Part shown: positions 38,001-49,500 of the stretch, one piece after another | How positions within the stretch are numbered: the stretch's first letter is position 1 | How the letters are laid out: the number at the start of each line of letters is the position of its first letter | DNA from: Carya illinoinensis | Lineage: Eukaryota > Streptophyta > Magnoliopsida > Fagales > Juglandaceae | DNA: 64,000 nucleotides | Direction of reading: 5' to 3' | Assembly (NCBI RefSeq): GCF_018687715.1 | Contig: NC_056760.1 | Span: forward strand, 41,391,501-41,455,500 | Translations under genes and position numbers: made by a program | Notes under the pieces: model-generated | Database searches by the model: none | Told to the model about the DNA's origin: nothing | What the model saw: the letters and a program-made list of their open reading frames with translations, nothing else

Positions 38001-38233
38001 TTGTTCAATAGGTTTTTATGTATGAAGTATGTTTTAAGCATTTGAGATATTTTCAATTTGGTGCATAGTATTGCTAAAGAAAAAATTTATCCGCTGCGAA
38101 TATTGCATATTGTTAGATGCATGTTAGGAACATTGCATCTTATATATTATGAACAGGGGCAGGTAAACTTGTATTGCATGTCTCGACGTTTCAAATATCC
38201 GTTCGATCCCAAATAGAATTTGGGGGCGTCACA
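35001..38233 (+). mobile_element. Solo LTR of a Ty3/gypsy-type element, 3.2 kb
   Basis: The 3233-base insertion starts TGTAACAGCCCGC, ends GGGGGCGTCACA, and is flanked by GATGT at 34996-35000 and 38234-38238; copy 1 has the empty site (GGAAGATGTCATATGC). It contains no coding domain, only LTR-type sequence, and its relative at 41595-43878 matches it end to end, so both are single LTRs left by recombination. Start and end words and length fit long chromoviral (Tekay/Del-like) LTRs; that lineage is inferred. Positions about 35605-36565 have no counterpart in the shorter relative. A 57-bp minisatellite lies at 37136-37395. Confidence 0.82.
37136..37395. repeat. 57-bp minisatellite inside the solo LTR
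   Basis: Five units containing ACATGGGGCCACAACAACTG followed by TGGAGTATGTATTTAACTGC repeat every 57 bases, with one shorter unit. A further unit stands alone near 37506-37540. The opposite-orientation LTR carries a shorter, rearranged array at about 42340-42660. The repeat is open on both strands, so the frames over it are by-products. Confidence 0.9.
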
Positions 38234-38379
38234 GATGTCATCTGCAAAAAAAAGGATGGTTAATATAATATGAATTAATCTACCCAACCTCCGGTTATCT
38301 AACCGCACGCCACACTCCTGACGTGGCGAACCCAGTTCTTCACCAAGTCACAATTTATTAAGTCATTCATCCCTCCCGA

Positions 38380-38763
38380 GCTGCGGCATTCTCCTCCCCC
38401 TTCTCCCTCAGACCTCTCAGAGACGTATCTCCTTCATTCCCACTCTTCTCCCTCAGACCTCTCAACTCTCCCTCTCGAACCTTTCACTCAAAGCTTCTGA
38501 TATGACTATAACCTCAGACTTTTCTCTCTCATGCCTTCTTTCTCACCCCCTTCAGTCTCAAACCCTAGAAAACTTCACAGTAACCTCTCACTCGACGCAG
38601 TACTCTCCCTCTTCTCCCTCTCAAACCTCTACCTCAAGACAGAACTCTCACCCCTTCTCTCTCTCTCACCCCTTTAGCCCAAGTTGCTGGACCAATTCAC
38701 CACAACCTTTGAAGACCCATCTCCCTCACCCCCTTCAGTAGAAGAAATCGTCCTCGAAGGTAC
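38380..38763 (+). other. C/T-rich leader-like stretch before the captured exons
   Basis: Sequence rich in CTCCCTCAGACCTCTC words, ending CTCGAAG|gtaccat, which could be a splice donor. It resembles a plant 5' UTR exon. The open frame at 38502-38741 over it is Ser/Pro/His-rich and stops before the donor, so it does not join the captured exons. Confidence 0.35.
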
Positions 38764-38856
38764 CATTTTTTTATTATTTTTTTCTAATTGAAAAGGTCAA
38801 AACTTCATATCTTGAAGCTTTGTAAAATCCGTGGGTTTTTGGGATTTCCTTAATAG

Positions 38857-39181
38857 GTGGCTCGTGCTTCGGCTTTCTCTCTTGGACTCGTTTACGGTAG
38901 CCTTAAGCTCAAGTACCTAAAGGCACTTCCGATCATTGCTTCTTCTTTATGCAAAAAGTACTAATGTTCGATTGGATTGCAAAAATTCATTTATCATTTG
39001 CATAAAATTTCTTAGTTTTGGAATTTAGAGCTCAGTCAGTAAATGTTAGATTGGAATACATATTTAAAAGTTCATTCTTTTAAATCATGTACTGCCAAGA
39101 CTGGCTCGTGAAAGTTTTTTTTCCCATCTTTAGGCAAAGGCTAATTCTCATAAGAAAGCTAAAGTAAAGGCTCATCACTAA
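38857..39181 (+). pseudogene. Captured mitochondrial ATP synthase subunit e fragment (two exons)
   Basis: Exon A begins at 38857 after a good acceptor (TTAATAG) and reads VARASAFSLGLVYG, then SLKLKYLK. Exon B, 39134-39181, follows an acceptor (CCATCTTTAG) and reads AKANSHKKAKVKAHH and a stop. Together they match the C-terminal two thirds of the small plant subunit e (ATP-synt_E family), a one-TM protein of the ATP synthase membrane dimer interface. The usual first coding part (a Pro/Gly-rich start before VAR) is missing; upstream sequence at 38380-38763 is a C/T-rich leader-like stretch ending at a possible donor (GAAG|gtacc). The donor after exon A is GC (AAAG|gcactt) rather than GT. Lacking a start exon, this copy is probably non-functional. 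Confidence 0.68.
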
Positions 39182-41594
39182 TGGGAATAGGCTCCCATTA
39201 ATGATGGGATTTAGGCATGTCTTCTGTTTGGTATAGAAATAATAAATAATGATTGATTGTACCAATTTGTTCATCTTTACTTTGAAGCATTTTAGATTTT
39301 GATACCCAGCCCATAGCTGAGGAAGTTTCTTATGAGCCATTGTTTTCTCTAAGATCTCTTTACATGGTAGCCCCCAATTTTCATGACACCAATTGTCATG
39401 ACATTTCAATTTTTACTTCTGCAAACCATGGGGGAAAAATCTTAGATGATTGTATTTTCCCTTTGTTTGAATAATTATCATTTTTTTTTCTTTGCTTTGA
39501 ATTCCTATTGTATGATTTCTACAGTGTTTGATATGCCCTTTACCCTCTTGGCATTTGTTTAATGATCTATGGGATGAAGCTAAATCTGATAATAATTCTA
39601 GGTCGATATGTGGTTTCAACTACTTATGTTTGACAAAAGAAACTCATAATAAACTTATAGATGGATTTGTTGTATACCTTGTACCCTAGGTGCCACCTGG
39701 ACTTTCTTTGTTTTTTACTTATTCTAAATGAATTGATGAAATGATCAACAATCTTCTTGGGATTTGTATAGGATGTGCAGCTCGTCCCAACTAATGGCTG
39801 GTCTTCAGGCAGGTGCTTTTGTTACTTACTAAAAATTTAATTCAATTCCTCATATATGTTTTTCTATTTTATCTACAGAAATAATGATGGGTATCTAAAA
39901 ATGGGATTGGACAGCACTTTGGACACTTGCAGGACTGAAGATTTATGGAAATAGTTGCAACCAAATAATGGCTTTAGCCGCTGGTTTTGTCTGTCGTTGT
40001 ATTTGTTTAAACTCAAGTTAGAGAAGTACAATACATTCTTGTTGTTTTATTTTGAAAACTAAATTGGTGTATTTCCTTCCATAGTTGTATGTTGAGTTAT
40101 AAGTGTTAATTAATACTTGTGAAGTAGGGAGCATGTCATTTATATGCAATGGAATGAGGTGCTACTTGTGAAGTAAAGTCCCTGAAAAGGATGTCAATCC
40201 TTCACATGCATTGTTTGGGTATGTGAAAATGCAAGCTGGAACTTATTCATTCGAAATGCAAAGGTTCACATGTATTTAATCACCAAGTCTCAGCCAGCAC
40301 AAGCATTATGTTATATATATAATTACATATATATATATATGTATGTAAATGGGAAACAGAGAGAGTATTTCCAAGAATCCTGAATGTTACATTTTCAAAG
40401 CTTCAAATCTCAAATAACAAATTATAAAATGTTGAAGGATGAAGTAAGCCATTATTTTTACTAAAGCAGATGTTGTTTTATGTAAGTAGTAAATCTAAAT
40501 AGATACCATGACAAGACAAATATATAGTAAATTAAAAATTATTATGTGTGCACAAGCATATTAGAAATGATAAAGACATGAAATTCTTCATTCTGTGTAC
40601 ACAAACAGACCCAACAAGCAATACACAAGTCATTCCATTGCCATCCATCATGGATTGCAACACGAATTGCAGTCTTCTTCATTTCAGGGTTGATCCCAAC
40701 TCTAAATGCAAAGGTCCACATACATGTATTTAATCGCTAAGCCTCACCCAGCACAAGCAATACATTATATATATAAACAAATAAATAAATTGAAGTCTAT
40801 ATGTAGAAGTAAAACAATGTCCAAAACATAACCAAGATGACGAAATACATAACATATAAATTTGGCTTTGAACAAAAAGTACATTCATCAACTCTAACAT
40901 TCAAAACTACATTAATCAACTGGAAATTCGGCTTTGAACGATCTACAATTCCTTCATCTTATTGTGGAACTCATCTGTAAGCCATAATTCTCCAAGGCAT
41001 TCACATCCCTCTATTCTTAAGAGCAAAATAATTATCTTAATCTGTAATCCAATGTTTCAAAGTACTACAAACAGCAAAATACCAAGTTTACATACAAAAA
41101 ACTATTACAATTCCATACCCCACATTTCATAGAAACATATTACACTATAACCCAATGCCAAAGATGCATTATCAACTTCAAATTTCTCAACTGCAGTAAC
41201 ATAGTTCCATGAAAGATGCATTATCAGATCAGCATCAATCTCTCGTTGGAAAGCAGGCCTTTGAACTTCTAGTGTCCTTTGCATGTTCAACCTTCATTGT
41301 ATATGCCTGTACCAAGAAAGGAAGAAAAAGTCATAACACTAACAGCTATGTACATACTTGTACCAACAAAGGAAAAAAAAAAAAAAAAAAACCCTCTGAC
41401 ATTAATACATAACACTAACTACTATGTATATACCTCTAGCAACAAAGGAAAAAAAAAAAAAAAAACACTAAGACAGTGTATTAAAGATTTTGCTATATCA
41501 ACACATCTGGCCCTCTTGGGACTCTTTGGTTACAGAACATAAAAAACATCCGTACTCGTGAGTAGAACTAGCAAACCAAAGGTTGGAGCCATAC
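39182..41594. other. Interior of the Mutator-like element, no gene seen
   Basis: AT-rich sequence without a transposase or other domain. Two related segments about 430 bases apart (40259-40330 and 40709-40770, both with CACATGTATTTAATC-type words followed by CAGCACAAGCA and an AT tract) are a dispersed repeat. Near 41305-41465 a roughly 78-base unit with ACACTAAC..CTATGTA..TAC and A-runs occurs twice. The exon-like words at 39776-39812 (GTGCAGCTCGTCCCAACTAA) are unassigned. Confidence 0.5.
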
Positions 41595-43878
41595 TGTGAC
41601 GCCCCCAAATTCTGTTTTGGATCGGACGGACATTTGAAGTATCGAGACATGCAATACAAGGTTACCTGCCCCCGTTCATGACATATAAGATGCAATGTTC
41701 CTAACATGCATCTAACATTATGCAATATTCGCAGCGGATAATTTTTTTCTTTAGCAATACTATGCACCAAATTGAAAATATCCCAAATGCTTAAAACATA
41801 CTTCATACATAAAGATCCATTGAACAGATCACAACACTAGTCCAAAATGGTTATGATCCAAAAAATACTAGAGATGCAACTTCATCGTACAAGTAGTAAT
41901 TTATGTTAACTATTATATTAACATTAACGTCGCACCGTCGCTTAGTCAACTGTGTCTAATTGATTAGCTCCTAATTCTCTTTCAGGTCCTGTAACAAGAT
42001 CTACCATTCGAGATGAATGGTAGTTGGGACTACTAAAGTGAGATTTGATTACAAATCTCAGTAAGTTAACAAAAAACTTCCACACAAGCTAATGATGCAT
42101 GGATGACAGTAAAAGCATAAATGCATAATCAAATTCATAAGTAATTAAAGCATAACTTGGCGTACAACATAACATAATTGACATAACTTAAATTGAAATA
42201 TGAACTGAACTTGACTTGACATGAACTTGATCTGAAACTTGACTTAGCATGAACTTGCTCTGAAACTTGAATTAACATGAACATGATATGAAACTTAACT
42301 TATCATGAACTTGTTCTGAAACTTGACTTAACATGAAAAATCCATACTCCACAGTTGTTGTGGCCCCATGTATTCTACACAAACTTGACTTAACATGAAA
42401 AATACATACTCCACAGTTGTTGTGGCCCCATGTATTCTACACAAACTTGACTTAACATGAAAAATACATACTCCATAGTTGTTGTGGCCTCATGTATTCT
42501 ACATGTAAATACATACTCCACAGTTGTTGTGGCCCCATGTATTATACACATCATAATGCAGTTAAATACATACTTCACAGTTGTTGTAGCCTCATGTATT
42601 CTACGTGTAAATACATACTCCACAGTTGTTGTGGGCTCATGTATTCTACACGTCACAATTGCTGTGTCTCACGTAGTGTATGCGTCACAATTACTGTGAC
42701 CTCATACTTCATGTGCCACAGATGTTGTGGACCCCATGAAATTGAATGTACTCAAGATGAAACGTGACTGGAATACAAAAGGACTGAAACCCTGACGTAA
42801 CATAACGTGACTTGAACATAACTTGAAATACATGACCAACTTGAGATGGAAACATTTCCTAACATAGCATAACATATAATAGACAACATATTTAACATGA
42901 CATACTTGCAACAGTGAATATTACATGACTTGACATACATGTAATAGATGGCATACTTAGCATGACGTACTTATAAGGTACAGTAATACATGACAGAATA
43001 TATTATGTAACAAATAAAAATTGATGACGGAATAAATTCTGTATAATAGACAATTACGTGATAACTTGGCATGGCATGACATATATGATAACACACATAC
43101 AGAGATTGTAATTCCTTTACTTAGCACACATACACAGTAGACTGCTAGTAAGTTAAAAGCTAACTTACCTCGATCTCTGCGTTTCTTATAAAATCTCAAG
43201 CGCGATCACGAGAAAAAAAGCTTTGAAATGGGCATGCAAAAGAACTTCTAAAAGCTGTCCGAGAGAGAGTGTTTGATATTCTTTTAATGGAAAGTGTAAA
43301 TGAAGATAATTTCGTGGGGAGGGGTGGCTGGAGATACTTATGGATGAGATATGGAAGAGATGAGGTTGGAGTGAGAGTTAAGTGTAGGACTCTCTTACCT
43401 GAAGTGAGAGTTAAATGTGGGACTCTCTTACCCGAAGTGAGAGTTAAGTGTAGGACTCTCTTACCCAATAATATCCACAAAATTAGCTTAAAATATTTTT
43501 ATCCATAATATCCACAAAATTAGTTTAAAATATTTTTATCCAATAATATCTACAAAAATTAGCTCAAGATATTTTTATCCAATAATATCTACAGTTTTGA
43601 ACAGACGTTTCGTCTGAAAATATGAAAAAGTGTTATTGCGCCATAAGACCTTAAATAACCCTCCGAGTCTAATGACACAAACCATAATATATTTTGACAC
43701 TTCTAACTATCTCCAATAATCAAAACTACACTTCGAATACCATAGTAAATAATAACACTAACTATGTAGTTAGACTAAAACCTATACGATTAATGGATTC
43801 GTGAAAACTTATAGAGTTTTCACGAGATTCCTAAAACTAATAGAAATTTCACAATTAAATTTCTAGCAGGCTGTTACA
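41595..43878 (-). mobile_element. Second solo LTR of the same gypsy family, inverted
   Basis: The 2284-base insertion reads TGTGACGCCCCCAAATTC at the left and GGCTGTTACA at the right, flanked by CATAC at 41590-41594 and 43879-43883. Read on the minus strand it aligns with the LTR at 35001-38233 from end to end, apart from lacking about 1 kb (the counterpart of 35605-36565) and having a rearranged minisatellite. It lies inside the Mutator-like element, so it is younger than that insertion. Confidence 0.82.
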
Positions 43879-44611
43879 CATACCATTTCTGGCAGCATAG
43901 GTTTTAACTTCCCCAAATATACAAGCTTACAAAGCTTCAAAGCTTACACATAAACTATATACTTTTTGGCAAAAATGCTGGTGTGTCAGCTTGCACTCAT
44001 AAATTGTCCGCTTGCTTCTAGATCCTAGGCTACACCCCTTTTGTAAAAAGTAAATCGATAATTTTTTCCATTCTCAATCAATGCTTTAATTTATTTTTGC
44101 TTAATTCTTTATTTAAACACTTCCATGGCAAATTAATATCAGTTTTTTCAAAGGCTGACTGTCTTCAAAATGAAAAAATTGAGAAGCTTGGATGATATAC
44201 AACATTTGCAACCCAATGAATGATATACAACATCAGCAACCCAAAAACTAGTGAATCGTATACAAAATCATCCCCCAAAAAAACACAATAGATGCGTTCT
44301 GTGGCATGGTATACAAAATTTATGTGTGCTGTGGACAGTTGATGCCATTCTCAAATAAGAAAATACCCAAAAAATAGCAACCAAAAACCCACAAAACATA
44401 GATCCATTTAACACAAAAACACACAAGATGAGTAATGCTAGAAATGGAGAGTTAGTGGGAAACGAAAAGAGAGGAAAAAAAAAAAAAACCATTCTTCAGG
44501 ATATTCTTACCTTTGTTGGCAGAGGCAACGAAGCAAGACGGCAACAAAACTAAAAGATGAATGGTGATGATGTTGACAGCAAGAATGTGGGAGGAGGGGA
44601 AAACGGGGCCC

Positions 44612-44637
44612 GGGGGGGGGGGGGGGGGGGGGGGGGG
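44612..44637 (+). repeat. Poly-G run (26 G) near the right end of the Mutator-like element
   Basis: An uninterrupted G run within a purine-rich stretch (44588-44690). Such runs are prone to sequencing and assembly error; the glycine- or proline-rich frames over it are not genes. Confidence 0.9.
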
Positions 44638-45196
44638 AGAATGCGAGGGAACACGGGGAGGGGGTAAGAACGCCCGGGGGGTGAGAGGGAAATTGAATTT
44701 AGATTTTCATTGTAGAAGATACAAAATGCACGCTTCATTTAATAAAAAATAAATAAAGGACACGTAGGATGGTGTGCGGAGGTTGTGAAACAGTAAGGGG
44801 TTAGGTAGCAGAACTCATATAATATTGACCTCTGGCCAATGATCAAACCAATAGCTTCTGCTATATTGAGTAAGTTACTAAGAATTTCAGAGCAAATGAT
44901 GAATAGATAGGGTGAGAAGGGATCACCCTGCCCAATCCCCCTAGATGGAGTGGTCTTATCCTGTGAAACACCATTAATAATCAGAGAGTAGGAAGCTTAA
45001 GTGACACATCTCATAACAAGAGCAATAATCCACCTTTGATCAAATCCTCTCTTCTCTATAACACACCTTATAAAGGACCATTTGGATTTTTACCTTTGAT
45101 CAAATCACTTAATTTGATAATTATCAAACACAAACCACTTGACTTAAATAATATAAAATCAAATTGTTGATTTGATATTATTTCCAATATCTCACA

Positions 45197-46562
45197 TTCT
45201 AAGCACCAAAAAATCCTTACTATATCCAAATCTCTTTTTTAGGGGGAGATCAAGGAGAAACTTGTAAAATAATGCAGCATCCCCCAATGGCACACATAAA
45301 AGTATTGAAGATAAAGATGTATCCAAATGATATATAGTTTTCGGCCAAAGAACGATATTAAACATGTTCGTTTCACAAGTTCATCCAATACGACTCATTT
45401 AAAAATTTAACAAGAAAAGAAAATCCTTCCAAGGATTTGGTCATTTTTACCATTAAATAACAACGCAAATGCTACACAAGAAATTTTTAAGAAAATATTT
45501 AATACAAATACTATACTTTTCAATTTAATAGTCAATTCTAGCAAAAAGCATGTAGTGGATCAAAGTCATGGCCGATGATAAATGATTTGTAGAAACTCTA
45601 AATAGACAAGCTCCATACAAGTTTTTTGTAAAAATGTGAGCCCACTAACAAAGAATAGTTTGTTTTCTTTTTATTAATAATTTTTTTTTGGTTAATTGAG
45701 TCACTCAAATCAACCTGTGGGTTAAACTAACCCGGTTATCAAGGTCACAAGTCATGTAAAAAATTGGCAGTTCTACAAACTATATTTGGATGCTGAGGTG
45801 ATCTCAGATGATCTGAGTTAATCTGTGAACATGAATGTTTGTGGGTTCCATTGAGATATGTTTAAATGTAAATAGGTTGAAATATATGTTTGAATGTATG
45901 AAAGAAGTTGAAATGTATTTAACTTATTTATGGAAAGTTGAAAAAGTAATGGGTCTCATCAATAATGGATTTGAGATGAGTTAAGATGATTTCAACAATC
46001 AAACACACCTAGTTTGAGACTGAAATTCAACCCAATCAACCAAAGTTAATTTAGTATAGGTCTTTCTTTCTTGTATTTGTTTTTGTTAAAAAGTTACTAC
46101 TAATGTTTCAGATTTACTTTCCATTTACCACAATGTTAAAATCAAAGTTTCACTTTGTTAAAGATATAAAGAATAAAATATATTTCTTTAAATGGATTTA
46201 AATTTTTGTGACAAGTGGTACTAATCTCATATGGTATTAGGGCAGATATTCTAAATTTGAACTTTAACTCTATATTTTATCTAATAATTAATTGTTCCAC
46301 ATATTGGACTCACTTATTGATTTAAGAAACAAGAAACCTTTGTGCTTTGCCATTTATGTGTATTTAACCACTCTCGTCTCTTGAATATTCAATAAAATAA
46401 CATCATTAACAATCTTCTATAATTAAAATTTAGAATAGTTACAGTTTTATTTACATTTTTATTTACAAGATTCATTTTATTAGTTTTCTTTTGGAATATA
46501 AATTTTGAATTTTAAGTTTTATGATTGTTAGCATATCAATAACTAACACGTGTTGAAATAAT
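45197..46562. other. Right end of duplication copy 2, intergenic
   Basis: Collinear with 29336-30731. It lacks the G run. It ends where the duplication homology ends, at ...GTGTTGAAATAA. No gene. Confidence 0.6.
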
Positions 46563-49500
46563 TTTTTTATAAGTTTTTCTTAAATACATATAGTATTTTT
46601 CTAAAATTTATACTGTACTATTGGGCCGTTGATAAACGTGATCATGATAGGCATGTGTGTTCTCTTTATCGGGTCCAATTACCACATTGGGCAGGCCTCG
46701 GCCTGGCAGTTGCCTCCGCTGAGTGACAATTCTGATCTTTACACGAACTGGTCTTTTTGGGCCGGAAATGGCAAAGCTATTGTCCATCGTGGATCCAAGC
46801 CCTCTACCCAGCTAGCATGCACTTTTCATTGTTCACACAAATGAATCATACGTTGTTCTTGGAAAATAAAAGAAAGAGAAAATTCTTGCAGCTAGCGGCC
46901 ATAGTCTACATATCATTTTTGCACTAGGGAGCCCGATTTATTGAGGCTTCAATTTCTTTGGTTTTTTCATTTAAAAATTGACCTTGTACTGTGCATGTTT
47001 CAGAAAAAAACAAAAAAAGATGCACTATGGAAGATTTTTTGTCAGCTATGCAACTTCCCTGTTGCTCGGAATAAAAGGGGAAAAAAAATGCAAACTTTCA
47101 TGTTGACTTTGCATGATTAGAATCTCGTATTCATTAATCATAATACCCAGAATTTCAGTGTGGTTCAGTGTGTGTTTCTTGCTGTCTGCCACAATCTCAT
47201 GTCCAATCCACTCGTGCAATGGAGGAGGCAAATGGTAGTGGGAAAGACAATGAAATCGAGAAAGAAATGGGGTTTGAAAGGAAACACTTCAATTCTTTTA
47301 GCCCCTACCTCTTATACAACAAAACCCTAGAGAGATATAGACATGACACGGGAAAAGATATGCCATGCACCGTTTTGTAAACTTGCACTCGAGTATGGGG
47401 GTCCAAGTCCTGATGATCTAAAAGGAATCAAAATATTTGAGAAATCCAATTCTTAGTCCTTGAAAACTATGAGCTAAGCCAATAGAATTGTGCTAGCAAT
47501 TTAAGCTGGTAATTTCTTTAGCAGTTAGATGGTTTTCTTTGTTTTAGTTTTTCATCTTTTTATAAATACTACAACCAAACTAATGTATAAAATACATATG
47601 ATATCATCATATATATGTGGCAAGTTGAGAAATTCATATATATATATATATATCATGATCATGTTTATATTTGGAGATCGTACGTGTAAATAGGGCTGAG
47701 ATCACATCTTGCAATACAGGCTAATTACAAAGAAATGGCGGGCCAGCTGAATATTTGAGCTGAAAGCTGAAGAGGAAAAGGAATGAGAAGGCAAAGAGGC
47801 CGGTTTTGTCACATGCATGTATAAAGGGGAAGGACGCAGAGTTAATTAATTCCTTTTCTATATTCTAATTTCTCGTTTGGTAACAAAATTTCTACAACTT
47901 TCAGCAACTGCTACATGAAAGATTCTTTGCAGTACTAAAACTTGGACTTTGGATTCCTCATTTCCATTGGAAACTTGGAAAGTACTGGAAAAAGAAAAGC
48001 CCATTCAAAGCTTTCATCTAGTATATATAATAGGATGTGGATTGAAGCTGTACTCTACTATATGTTTATATTTTCACGTGTGGAGACATTCTCAGTGCTT
48101 GTTAAGTCTTGCAAAAACTTTATATATATGAGAGATCCACTCATGTTAAAGGGGTATCTCTCCAAGTCAAAAAGATTCCCACAAACTCGATGGTTCTTAT
48201 CTTCTGAAGGGCCAAATCGTTCCGGGTACCTCCATCTGGGAGTATATAATTCAGACGATAGTACTGCATTTATATGACTATATACCATGCACTCTAGATC
48301 AGGAACCACTGGGGTAGGGTTTCTTGCCCAAGAACATGGGGAGGTGGGCAGGGACTCGGGAGACCAATGGCGTGGAATTGAGTATTAGTTGTTTTCCTTT
48401 TATGAAACCCTAATTGCAAACAAAAAAAACACTACTCAGTACTCTTGCCTTGCTTAATTTGTGAAGAATTGATCAGCTTAATTATTCCAACTAGCATCAA
48501 CATCACATAACTATTTCCTCTAAAATAAAATGAATGGCACTAGAACTTTTGAACTTGCAAACAATACCACAGAATATATTCAAACCATTAACTTCATGAT
48601 CCTGTTCTTGTACACAACTCAAGTCGTGCCCGACTGAGGTTTGGTGCCTCAAAAAGGCCAGGTATGATAATTACTAATTAATCGGCTAATTGAGGCCTAG
48701 CTTAGGGCTAAGGGGCAGGAAAATTGAAAATTGACAGGTCCAAATGGGCAGCAATTTTTCAACACTCTTTCCAAAGTGGGTACAATGTCACGTGGAGGGA
48801 TCAAACTGTGTGAAACTTGGCAGCACATTAGGGGTGGAGAGTTGCAGAGTAGACCGCATGTGTGAAGAGGATGCATGATTTTGTTGGGCAGCTGTCTTCT
48901 GTCATAGGACTGAATCACGTGACAAGCACGAGGGTCCCCACCCCTCTCGAATGTCTGTCTTCGATTCCTCTAAATTATTAATTGCAGACCTCTCAATACT
49001 CTTCCCCTACATCCCTGTACTCCTATGGTTATCAACTAGTCATTTGGGTGCCATTAAATTCTTGATAAGCTTGATATCATTAGGTTAGAAATTGCCTCTC
49101 AAACTCTCAAAAATTACACAAAAAAAAATAATGGAACATATAATATAACTCCAAAGATACATAGTATATATATAGCAGATACATGAGCAATGAATGATAA
49201 AGTTGCTATTTAAAGTACCCAAATGTGGCACTTTTGTCTTTCTATTGTGTAAAATATTGGGAATGGGCCCTGAGAAAAATGCTTGCATTAACTCCAAAAA
49301 ATGTCCCTTATCTTCAACATCTTGGTAGTCCACTGTATATCATACATACCTCGCCTTAAAATAATGGGTCCTACCAATTTTTTCTCCATACCTTATTCAT
49401 CAATGGGTCCCGTCCACCTTTGACAAGGGCCCCTCCATTTTTGACCACAGAATTTTTATTTTTTATTTTTAGAGAAAACATCCAAATCCCAATCCGCTTT

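Larger units (their letters stand above)
38272..44816. mobile_element. Mutator-like element carrying captured gene exons (Pack-MULE-like)
   Basis: The insertion is flanked by the 9-base duplication ATATAATAT (38263-38271 and 44817-44825); copy 1 shows the uninterrupted site near 20196-20206. The ends are imperfect inverted repeats: left GAATTAATCTACCCAACCTC and, reversed and complemented, right GAGTTCTGCTACCTAACCCC, with further matches such as ACACTCCTGACGTG against ACACCATCCTACGTG over about 55 bases. A 9-bp target and long degenerate inverted repeats fit Mutator-like elements. No transposase is visible. It contains exons of an ATP synthase subunit e gene and, later, a nested solo LTR; without that LTR it is about 4.3 kb. 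The superfamily rests on the TSD and TIRs. Confidence 0.6.
32949..45099 (-). mobile_element. L1-type LINE, copy 2 (interrupted)
   Basis: Same truncated LINE as at 18129-20477, with a T run at 32946-32956 (the poly-A tail on the minus strand) and the exact 16-base duplication TCAAATCACTTAATTT at 32933-32948 and 45100-45115. The reverse-transcriptase end with YLSQAGKEILFKAVVQ is readable at 34573-34956 and the zinc-binding region at 33816-34140. The part 5' of the reverse-transcriptase thumb continues at 44826-45099 after the two insertions. Dead. Confidence 0.86.
32067..45196 (-). mobile_element. TRIM-like element, copy 2 (split by nested insertions)
   Basis: LTRs are 32067-32367 and 32758-32948 continued at 45116-45196. 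The non-coding interior is 390 bases and holds an (AT)n tract at 32649-32676. The primer-binding-site relic reads TGGTGTTAGATCC on the minus strand (32757 downward). It carries the same LINE in the same LTR as copy 1, so both insertions predate the duplication. Confidence 0.65.
30732..46562. repeat. Tandem duplication, copy 2 (expanded by a solo LTR and a Mutator-like element)
   Basis: The copy starts ATGGCATTAATTGTCCC, immediately after the end of copy 1, and follows the same order of TRIM, LINE and right flank. It is split at 35001-38233 and 38272-44816 by insertions absent from copy 1. Without them it is about 6.0 kb; the shortfall relative to copy 1 is partly the MITEs present only in copy 1. 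The right end diverges after ...GTGTTGAAATAA at about 46562. Confidence 0.85.

Noticed and set aside
42390..42767. Similar repetitive frames in the second LTR
   Set aside because: Same minisatellite in the inverted LTR.
44550..44752. Gly-rich and Pro-rich frames
   Set aside because: They cross the 26-base G run and are compositional artefacts.
47942..48309. 111-codon plus-strand frame and an 83-codon minus-strand frame
   Set aside because: They overlap each other on opposite strands, with no motif, splice context or regulatory sequence to choose either.
48690..48940. Less AT-rich patch considered as a microRNA or conserved non-coding element
   Set aside because: I compared it by eye with common plant microRNA sequences and saw no match, and no foldback with the right geometry.
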